64,000 bases of DNA from Acanthacorydalis orientalis (lineage: Eukaryota; Arthropoda; Insecta; Megaloptera; Corydalidae). Below, piece by piece: positions 55,799 to 64,000 of this stretch; the first letter of the stretch is position 1; each line of letters opens with the position of its first letter. The DNA lies in assembly GCA_034766995.1 (NCBI GenBank), contig CM068322.1, forward strand, positions 12,083,310 to 12,147,309, read 5' to 3'. The translations under genes and the position numbers were made by a program. The notes beneath the pieces are model-generated. The model saw nothing but the letters and a program-made list of their open reading frames with translations. It ran no database searches and was not told the DNA's origin.

Positions 55799-56837
55799 AA
55801 TGTTTATTTGTTTTCATGTACATGCCAAAAAAATCAGAAACACATTTTTTGTACACGAATTATTTATTTAAATTCTACATTTCCAAGACATTATGAATTA
55901 CAGTCTCACAAACAAGAATATAGCACAGAGAACAAAACTAAGAAAAAAAGGTAATAAATATTTATGTAAAGTATACATACATAAACCGGTATAAAAAGGA
56001 TATTTCGTGAAAAAAAAACACAGTTCCATAAAAACAAATTCCAACCCTGGAAATTTATTACAGCCAATGACTCCGGGAGCAAACTCCTCCAACTCAAGTT
56101 CGGGGGAAAAATTATCTACGATGGAAAAAAGCTCTTCGCGTCAAAAGTCGCTTGAACAATGAGAATCCCTTTATAAAGTCGTTGATTTTTGTACATAACA
56201 AACGAACTTTATTGTCTATGAACAAGTCAATATAAATTTGATGTTTTCAGACTTCGAGAGATTTAAGATAAACCAATGTACGAGTATACACATCTAAAAT
56301 ATTTGTTTTTACATGTATATGTATATATATATATTAAAATAAAAGAGTTCTTCTTATAAGGCAATTAAATATTATGACATAGATCAATAGCTTTAATCAC
56401 GCTTCGGAAGACTGTGCTGATTGTTTGGCAAACAATTTGACTAGTCAAACTGTAAGTCTGTCTCCGGAGACGTCTAGTCAGTTTTAATATTTGTTAGAGC
56501 GTAAAAAATATTATGTATAAACCTGACTAAGTAAATACTTTGTAAAAAATGAACTTTTTACAAGAAAAATATATTATTTTAACACTTCAATAAGTTTTAT
56601 GTTTAATTGATTTGAATTTTACAAGCCGTTATATATGTTTTAATAATATTTTTTTAATTAATATATCAAAATGGAATGCAAGAAAATAGAATTATTTGTA
56701 TTTAATTACTTTACTGTATCATTTTATATTCGTATTAAATATTTTTAAGCAAAGAATAGTTCCTTAATATAGTAAATACTAATAGAATCAAAATGTGTAA
56801 ACATTTTCATGTTACCACAATCAGTTAATTTTACACA
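55799..56837. other. AT-rich noncoding DNA
   Basis: A slightly GC-richer patch at 56040-56160 and the palindrome TTTGACTAGTCAAA near 56437 were noted; no gene recognised. Confidence 0.35.
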
Positions 56838-56960
56838 TAGAGTGATTCTATTTAGATTTTCACATGGAATTATTTAAATGGAGCATAGGGGTTAAGAAAA
56901 GTCATATTATTTTTCTTTTAATATATTAGTTCAATTCAATACTAAAATACAGTTGAACGA
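56838..56960. mobile_element. MF2: lone terminus of the MF (DD41D) family
   Basis: AGAGTGATTCTATTTAGATT, then about 70 bases on TCATATTATTTTTCTTTTAA and TTAGTTCAATTCAATAC. This parallels MF1 (GGGTGATTCAATTCAAGC; TCATGTTATTTTTTATTTGA; ATCAATTCAATAC). Only this end is visible. Confidence 0.5.
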
Positions 56961-57035
56961 AAATACTAAATGGAGGATAACATGTTTTAATTTTTGTGTT
57001 TTTTTAATAATTTCGTATGGAAGCCTAAGTTTAAT

Positions 57036-57038
<3 letters not shown>

Positions 57039-57106
<68 letters not shown>

Positions 57107-57181
57107 ATATATATATATATATATATATAGGTATATATGTATATAATATATAAATATATATATATATACATATATATATAT
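57039..57181. repeat. Long interrupted (AT)n array
   Basis: About 140 bases with ATATAATATA and GGTATATATG interruptions. Confidence 0.95.
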
Positions 57182-57519
57182 TCTCTGTGATTTTAATTAA
57201 TAAATATTTATTTTAGGAGCCATGAGTGTATGGAATACCAGTTATTCCTTTTAAGGATATTCTTTCACTCATATATAACACAAAAATAACATGTTTTGTA
57301 TCAGAGTCAAGGTAATTATTCTTTTTGTATCGATTGAATTCAAAATCATTATACTAATTTATGATTATCCATTAAAAATTCACTATATATATAACAGTAT
57401 CAGTTAATTTTCATTTATTCTGTATTTGTTTCTTTTAAATGCGTTTATTTTTTTAACTTTGTTCATTTTAATGAAAATCATTAGATAAATTAATTACAGA
57501 GTCAAAATGGTATAAAATA

Positions 57520-57690
57520 ACCACCATTTCTGTAGTGTACCCTTTCACAAATGAATTCTTCGTTCACGCACAAATCACAAAAAAATATTCTAATTGAAAA
57601 TGTTTAATAATTAATTGATCATTTTTGATTGTTGCTTATGTACGAGTACATTTCAATGATAATTCCATCATCAACACAGCGCTATATTTA
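57520..57690 (+). repeat. H-family repeat, single arm
   Basis: CTGTAGTGTACCCTTTCAC, AAATGAATTCTTCGTTCACG, GTTTAATAATTAATTGATC, ATTTTTGATTGTTGCTTATG, GTACATTTCAATGATAATTC in family order. It lies about 110 bases from the next, two-armed copy. Confidence 0.65.
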
Positions 57691-57794
57691 TATTTACAGA
57701 TAAATTTGTTCATTTTAACATAAATATCGTTTATTTTTTTCTTTGTAGCTAAAACGATGGATTTAATAGTTTGATATCACACTGAAAATTTTAA

Positions 57795-58095
57795 ATTCAG
57801 TTCTGTTACTGTGCCTAAATTTGTTTTTACATATAAAATATTTATTCTCCTCACAATACAAAGAAATCTGATCCAAAATATTCAATAAATGATGGTTGAT
57901 CATTTTTGATTTTTGCTTATCCCCACTTTGCTTCGATAGATTTTTCTGGTTTGATCACTCTGAGAATTATGGAAGCGCTATCAAAATGTGCATAAGTAAC
58001 AATAAAATATGATCAGTAATTATAAATTAAATATTTTCTAGCAGAAAAAATTGATAGTTTGTGAGACGAGTGAAAAATTCATTTCTGAAATCAAA
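57795..58095. repeat. H-family fold-back element (both arms), best copy
   Basis: The plus arm (57800-57945) has TACTGTGCCTAAATTTG, TATTCAATAAATGATGGTTG, ATCATTTTTGATTTTTGC and TCTGGTTTGATCACTC. The minus arm (57950-58090), read on its own strand, has ATGAATTTTTCACTCG, AGAAAATATTTAATTTATAA, TACTGATCATATTTTATTG, TTACTTATGCACATTTTG and GATAGCGCTTCCATAATTC. Together they form a roughly 300-bp element with long imperfect inverted arms and no coding capacity. No target-site duplication could be fixed by eye. Confidence 0.65.
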
Positions 58096-58154
58096 AATGT
58101 GCTCTAATTACCGAACTATTATTTGAATCATAACCAAAACATTTCCTCTACGTG

Positions 58155-58156
<2 letters not shown>

Positions 58157-58207
<51 letters not shown>

Positions 58208-58236
58208 ATTTTATATATATATATATATATATATTA
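58157..58236. repeat. (AT)n microsatellite in three blocks
   Basis: TA runs split by ATTATAT and TTTTAT. Confidence 0.95.
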
Positions 58237-59222
58237 CATTGAACAAAAATAAGAAGAAAATAACAATACTATTGATTTCTGTATATTCATTTACATTGTT
58301 TAATCGTAATTTGTTTCATTCCTGTGTACCTGGATTTGAAACAAAGTTTTTGATCCTTGAGATCACTATTTTTTCCTTCCACTATCAATTTTTTTTCGAC
58401 ATCGTTAGTTCAATACTTGTCGAAGATGTCGAAAGACAAAATCGGTAGTGGTAGAAAGGAAACAGTAATTTTAATGAAAAGAAATATAATTATTATGTTT
58501 TACCTTTCGGTATTTTCAATATACAGTGGCAAAACAAATATTTCCTAAAAAAAGTTAAGTTTCTTTTCCAGATAGCCTATACTATACAAAAGAATATGGT
58601 ATTAGCTTTTACATACTATAATAGTTTAAATTTGTAATTTGATTCCGGTGTCTGATCGCTTACTGTACAGCATTTTATGCGAGTAGGTTTTAATGAAGAT
58701 TGTGTACTGTGTGCATTAAATCACATATATTTCCTTGTACATATCCAACATACAGTCTAGTATTTTCAAAAAAATTAACATTTAAAATTATTGTATTGAT
58801 AAGTTTTTCAACCTTCTCTTCGTCTATACAAATTATATACGAGTATGTATATATATATATATAAAGATATGTTGGGGTTTTAACATTTACAATAGTATTA
58901 AACATTTAATCTTATATTGTAATCTCAACATTTTTTCTTTTAGATTTCTAAGCTTTAAATTTTAGAAAAAAACATTACGAGTATTATTGACATACGTATA
59001 ATATGATAGTTTATAATTTGATTTTTTCTCTATATTGATTCTGGTTACAAGTATACTATATACAAGCGACAGTCAAACAGATATAAAAATAGAAGTAAGA
59101 AAATGGTAGATTATACTCGTGTATATACCAGCTTCATCAATGCATCTAATTAAATTATTCTATTAATCGTAATTTAACATTTAATAAAACATTTTTTTCG
59201 TAACGCACACTATCTTAAACTA
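58237..59222. other. AT-rich noncoding DNA
   Basis: A plus frame near 58152-58448 begins in the (AT)n array and has no recognisable domain; a short (AT)n lies at 58847-58863. Confidence 0.35.
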
Positions 59223-60041
59223 CATGGATCATTTGATAATTATGGTAAGAAAGTAAGTTAAAAACTGTTTTTTGGAAAAAATCGATTTTATTTTTCGACA
59301 TAGTCTCCATTGAGGGCTATAAACTTAGTCCAGCTAGTCTGTAGAATACGCATTGGCGTCGGTGATGACATCCTCATTCGACGAGAATTTCTTCTCACCG
59401 AACCAAATTTTCAAGTTTAAAAACAGAAAGAATTCGCACGGGACCAAGTTGGGAGAATAGGGTGGATGAGGAGTCAATTCGAAGCCTAATTCGTGTAATT
59501 TTACCATTTCGATGGTCCATTTGTCGGACGGCGCGTTGTCTTGCTGAAAGAACACTTTTTGTGTGCTAATCTTAGTCTTTTTTGTTTCAGCTCTTGTTTC
59601 AAACGATCCAATAATGTTGCATAATAGGTACTTGTAATCGTTTTTCTCTTCGTTAAATAGTCTATTAGAATGATTCCTTAGGAATCCCAAAAAACAGTGG
59701 CTACCATCATCTCAGCCGACAAAACGATCTTCGCCTTTTTAGGTGCAATTTCACCAATCGTTGTCCACTGGTTTGACTGCTGCTTCGACAAAGGTCTGTA
59801 GTGGTGAATCCATGTTTTATCCACGATGACGAATCGATGCAAAAACGCCTGCTTTTTTTCCATTTTTGCAGCAACCGCTACAATGCTTGCTTCAAACATC
59901 TGTAGAATGTGAACAACGTGTCGTTTATGACTGAAATTTAACTTATACTAGTCTGAAAAGAACACTTAATAACCGTAACGTTACCAAATGAATGGTAGCA
60001 CCACATCATAGAAATTTACCAAATTTATCAAACGACCCACG
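59223..60041 (-). mobile_element. MB3: internally deleted mariner, 819 bp
   Basis: Flanked by TA at 59221-59222 and 60042-60043. The ends CATGGATCATTTGATAATT and (right, reverse complement) CGTGGGTCGTTTGATAAATT match MB1 and MB2. It is the best-preserved MB copy. The minus strand has the start codon at 59861-59863 (MEKKQAFLHRFV), fused in frame to the first catalytic block. About 180 bases of 5' leader precede it, as in the other copies. Confidence 0.92.
59334..59899 (-). pseudogene. MB3 mariner transposase pseudogene (no DNA-binding domain)
   Basis: Two overlapping open pieces with one frameshift at about 59680. The first (59678-59899, true start at 59863) has FVIVDKTWIHHYRPLSKQQS, with the first catalytic Asp and Glu changed to Lys after it. 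It continues with APKKAKIVLSAEMMVATVFW. The second (59334-59690) has KVFFQQDNAPSDK with the second Asp, MVKLHELGFELTPHPPYSPN, then VPCEFFLFLNLKIW. The third acid is Glu, 34 residues after the second Asp. The sequence stops after ANAYSTD, short of the usual C-terminal GDYVE, which is recognisable further on in another frame. The helix-turn-helix region is absent. Confidence 0.87.
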
Positions 60042-60043
60042 TA

Positions 60044-60800
60044 TATACATGTAATGTACCTGAATACATGCATGTTTACTTAAAGACAATACAAAAAAGA
60101 AGTGATACATTCATCTATATAGAAAAGAAACTAGAAAATGCAAACTGATAATGACATTTTATTATATTAATCTACATTTGTTTTTTTTAAATGAATTTTT
60201 GTATAGTTTATATTTAAAGTTTTTAGTTTGTATGATTTTGTACACAATTAAATATGCTTCAAAACAAACATGTGTTCCTTGTAATATAATTTCAAGGTCA
60301 GAAGGTTTTAGATTTTATTTTGGCTGTTTAAACTCAATTAAAAATGTATAACTTGAAATCATGTTAAGGGTGATCCTGTGGATGGAAATGTCTAGAAAAA
60401 TAAAATACTTTATACATCTTTTTAATATTAATTTAGTCTTTCTATTTTATATTAAAAATAATATATATGATAATAAATGATTCGTTAGGACTAGAATCGG
60501 ATGAGTATGTATCTGTTTTCATATTTAAATAGAAATTAAAATATTTATTAAGGATAATAGATAATCCACATCATTTTTTTATTCTTATATTTGTATTTCC
60601 TGCACATTTTCTATATCTAGACATTTTTTTTAAAAATTTTACATCACAGATCGGTATCATTGATCAAAATCCATACTAAGGTACTTGAACGAAACTCAAT
60701 AAAACATGACTATTGATTCGTCTTGTAATTACATTAAACCGTTCACGCAACCACAAAACACCAGAAATTAATTATTTTATCCTTTAAAGCGATTGCATAG
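60044..60800. other. AT-rich noncoding DNA
   Basis: Nothing recognised. Confidence 0.35.
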
Positions 60801-60818
60801 TTCAATGTCTGACACACT

Positions 60819-61073
60819 TCAATGAATACATCTGCCAAAAATATCTGTTGTGTGTCTTGGTCTCATTAAAATATAATCAATACGTTGTGACGGCACCTGT
60901 ACTGAATAAAGAAAAGAAACATAAGGCCAATTGTGCTTGCCGGCATTTTTTATGTTTTCTAAATCACACCTGTTCATCGTATAACGATTGACTTTCATAA
61001 TAGCACTTCTACACTGTCCGATCGAAACGCTAGTACAATATTCGTTTCGGATATTTTTTTGTTTATAAAACAC
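60819..61073 (-). other. Unassigned 84-codon open frame
   Basis: The minus frame starts from a non-ATG codon at 61073; the first ATG within it is at residue 26. It is less AT-rich than the flanks and reads like protein: CDLENIKNAGKHNWPYVSFL, then VPSQRIDYILMRPRHTTDIF. RIDYIL resembles the C-terminal RIDYI motif of endonuclease/exonuclease/phosphatase-fold enzymes, but the usual SDH motif does not follow, so this is weak. CGGACAG near 61018 could be an acceptor and CAGGTGCCG near 60894 a donor. It may be an exon or a pseudogene scrap. Confidence 0.25.
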
Positions 61074-61080
61074 TACGTGA

Positions 61081-61766
61081 ACAGATTTTTAAGTGTAGAT
61101 CAAAATAAAACTGTACAACGTTATGCCTGGCGTTGCTTTCAAAATATGATTTGTTTCTCTGCTACAAACTAATTGTTTATTCTGCTTGGTGACAGTTAAT
61201 ATTTATAAAATTGTTTTGTTTTCCGAATGAAAACAAACCATAATATTAATTTCACTTCTTCGAAAACGATTAAAATTAGATTTTCATGAAATTTGTAAAT
61301 TCGGTGAAACAAATGTACGCTTGTACATACATACTAAAATAATCATAAAATATTTAAAGAACGAATTTCCATTCAGTATATTTGCTTACTTATTTTAGTT
61401 AAAAAAAATAACATTTTTATGTTATTTTCAAATGTATATCACCCAATTCATTTGTAATCATATATTCAACACATTTAATTTTTTTATGGAAAAACCCCTC
61501 TTTAAATTTATAATTTGTAATAATTATAATATAAAAATGATTGTAATTTATTAGTGTTGGTCAATTAAAATAAGTAATGATTATAATAAATAAACCAATT
61601 CGTTTAATGAATTCTTTACATATTTTTCCACTTAGAAAAAAGTTAAGACCATTACACAGAGTTTTGTAAACACAAACAATAAAATATATTTTGTCTGAAA
61701 TTCTCGCAAGATTTTATAGCATAAATAATGAAAATTTTTAATATAATTTTCATTTTAATTAAACAT

Positions 61767-61808
<42 letters not shown>

Positions 61809-62637
61809 GAGATAGAACGAAAGTGTTATCTAACATATATTTTATATTGTAGCTGTATTGCCATATGCGAAATATTTTAATGATCTGAAATCTTGTTATA
61901 GATATGAAATGTTTGAAAATTGACTAGACTTAATAAAACCTTAAATAGGAAGTATCAAACTATACAATGTAATTATATAATATTTAATTAGATTTTTTAA
62001 TAGTAAGAATATTCAGAATAAATTTATAATTAGTTAGATAATTTTTCATCATATAGAGATAAATTACTTTTCAGAATGAAATTGTAAGATACATTAATTA
62101 ATCGTATAAAAAAATAAAAGAAAATGATATAAGGATATTTAATAAAATTAATATTATAATATATAGCAACATTGGGCAAACTGCGGCTCTCAAAGCTACT
62201 CTATGCGGCTCCTGAGGCAATATTAGATTTCATTGACATTTTTTCTAAATTTCTCTTCTAATTACAATACTAGAATATTTTATTTACAAACGGGTAATTC
62301 ACATTATCTTTTCAATACATCCATATGCATTATATGTACAAACTGCTGTTTAATTAAGGTGGTTCTACTGTTATGGACAATCCTTAAAAAAGATATCAAA
62401 CTAAACAATTTTGTCAAATAACTCTTGCTGAATGCAGTCAACTCAAATTAGAAACGGGTTACCGTGTAAGTTTTTGAGAAAAATATCTTTAAAAATGCAA
62501 CTTTTAACACGGTCTCTTAGAGAATAGACGACATTTATAAATACAATTTTAAAATAATATTTTCTGTGGCTCTTGGACATAAAAAATGTATGAAAAGTAT
62601 AGTATGTGGCTCTTATTGTCGAAAAAATTTCCCACTC

Positions 62638-62640
<3 letters not shown>
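61081..62640. other. AT-rich noncoding DNA
   Basis: Holds the (AT)n array 61769-61805. A paired TGCGGCTCTCAAAGC / TGTGGCTCTTGGAC / TGTGGCTCTTATTG wording at about 62180, 62570 and 62605 suggests a decayed repeat. No gene recognised. Confidence 0.35.
61769..61805. repeat. (AT)n microsatellite
   Basis: Pure TA run. Confidence 0.95.
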
Positions 62641-62683
<43 letters not shown>

Positions 62684-62687
62684 AAAA
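62640..62687. repeat. (AT)n then (AAT)n microsatellite
   Basis: About 29 bases of AT, then six TAA units. Confidence 0.95.
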
Positions 62688-62784
62688 TTATTTTTTTTTT
62701 ACTTTAAGGCATCATGAAAACATACAGACATTTTAGCTGATAATATAATTTATTTTTATTATACTAATAGTTACTGATCTAGTA

Positions 62785-63045
62785 CCTAAATTCACTTTCC
62801 CAAAACAAATTTTTCTCCTACACAAACTACAATTGTTTCAGATTAAAAGTGTTCAATAATTGGCAACTTATCATTTTTTACTGTTGATGCAAATCTTGGT
62901 AAAGATAAGATTATTTTCAGAGTACTTACATATTGATAAATCTTTATAGATTTTTTGTACTAATAATCAGTAATTAATTATTGGACATTTCTGATCAGAA
63001 AAATAGTGTGAAATGAAAAATTTATTTATAAAAATATTTTTTTTT
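62785..63045. repeat. H-family fold-back element (both arms)
   Basis: Plus arm: TTCACTTTCCCAAAAC, GTTTCAGATTAAAAGTGTTC, AATAATTGGCAACTTATC. Minus arm, on its own strand: AAATTTTTCATTTCACAC, TTTTTCTGATCAGAAATGTC, CAATAATTAATTACTGATTA. Arms of about 100 bases face each other across a 60-base centre. Confidence 0.55.
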
Positions 63046-63360
63046 GCTATGTACAGAATTTTTATGTTCTACATACTTTACTTAAACTAAATTTTATAAA
63101 AACCGACATTTTGTTCAATTGTTAATTTATTGAGAAAATTTTCAGAATCAACTCAAATTTTAATTAATTAAGTCCTTAAAATATAATTAAAAGTCGATGA
63201 ATAATAATTTTATAGCATTTTAGTACGTTTTTATTATTTTTTAAATTTAGAGTAGAAGCGCATGGCACATTCTTTATCAATAAGATTTTAATTATTTGTT
63301 GGAATTTTACTGTACTTCAGAGATACGGTAGACCATATAACTAGAGAGATCCAGAATAGA

Positions 63361-63434
63361 GAACGCAGTTTCACTTCATATATAAAATAATCGAACGCAG
63401 TTTCACTTCATATATAAAATAATCGAACGCAATT
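63361..63434. repeat. 32-bp tandem duplication
   Basis: The 32-base unit beginning GAACGCAGTTTCACTTCATA occurs at 63361 and 63393 without change, and its first 8 bases start again at 63425. Confidence 0.95.
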
Positions 63435-64000
63435 TAACTATGTGATTTGCAGTAGTATTATTTTTTCTATTATTGATTTTAATTTTTCACAAAATTCATT
63501 TATTGACTTTCATTATAATATCAAATATATATTAAATTCTTTAATCGATACAAACTTTTTATAAAAATACATTTAAACTGGTAATCTTTACGAAGACAAA
63601 AATAAAAATATCAACACGTTTCAGTGTTTAAAACTAAGTCAAATTTTCTAATTATAAAATCAAACAAACAATATATTATAAATACATCATTATTACTCTT
63701 TTGTCATTATTATTTTTAACATATATCTTTTTAGTACCGAAATTTTTGCTTATCTTACTAGAATGTATTAAATAAAATATCTTATTGAAGTTTTTACATT
63801 GGATATAAATCTTTTTTTATTAAGTCAATAATTTAAACATTTAATGAAAACGTTTTTAAAGTCAATAATTTAAGAGTTTCCTTTTTATGACTTAAATTAG
63901 CTACTAAAATTTCTTATTCCTGTTTCACAAGAACATTGAACTACTTGAATTGTGGCTAAAGAGATAAATATATACTTGGATAATCATGGGTAATATATAC
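63435..64000. other. AT-rich noncoding DNA
   Basis: Nothing recognised to the window edge. Confidence 0.35.

Noticed and set aside
1..64000. CRISPR arrays, bacterial operons, tRNA or rRNA genes
   Set aside because: No regular spacer-repeat structure, no A-box/B-box pairs with a cloverleaf, and no rRNA-like blocks were seen; the repeat content is eukaryotic.

Overview
The window is AT-rich animal DNA, most likely from an insect. Overall AT content looks well above 70%. There are DD34D mariner elements of at least six kinds, a DD41D Tc1/mariner relative, an RTE-like non-LTR retrotransposon, hAT pieces and a piggyBac-like MITE. Roughly fifty (AT)n arrays are spread through it. No operons, ribosome binding sites or long uninterrupted genes are present, and the open frames are short and mostly fall inside decayed transposons or (AT)n arrays. 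No tRNA, rRNA or CRISPR array was seen. The species cannot be named from this sequence.

Layout. 0-5 kb: a slightly GC-rich island (0.49-0.76 kb), two (AT)n arrays and a nearly full-length decayed mariner (ME1, 2.78-4.04 kb). 5-11 kb: two 0.82-kb internally deleted mariners of one family (MB1, MB2) and a mariner scrap (MJ). 12-17 kb: first copy of a fold-back repeat (H), a mariner end (ME2), a dispersed repeat (G1), a short pogo-like candidate and a GC-rich open frame at 16.25-16.58 kb. 19-24 kb: a full-length decayed mariner (MC), a GC-rich probable conserved noncoding element at 21.1 kb, and a short mariner retaining only the DNA-binding region (MD1). 26.8-28.2 kb: a hAT relic. 29-35 kb: H repeats and a CpG-rich island with a palindromic double E-box (32.7-33.1 kb), the best promoter or first-exon candidate. 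38-43 kb: MD2 and two RTE 3' ends. 43-45 kb: another GC-rich island and a DD41D relic (MF1). 46-47.4 kb: the best-preserved mariner (MA), inserted in a decayed Ser/Asn-rich coding sequence. 49-56 kb: ME3, a second hAT piece, repeat G2, two GC-rich islands and a piggyBac-like MITE. 57-64 kb: fold-back H elements, MB3, a small unassigned open frame and a 32-bp tandem duplication.

How it fits together. The region reads as intergenic or long-intron DNA shaped by Tc1/mariner activity. The most notable pattern is that the mariners survive as two opposite deletion classes. MA and MB have lost the N-terminal helix-turn-helix region but keep the start codon fused in frame to the catalytic domain. MD keeps the helix-turn-helix region and has lost the catalytic domain. 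MB copies at three sites share one deletion junction, so that deleted form multiplied, presumably moved by transposase supplied in trans. Many elements, including ones that do not target TA, sit directly between two (TA)n arrays.
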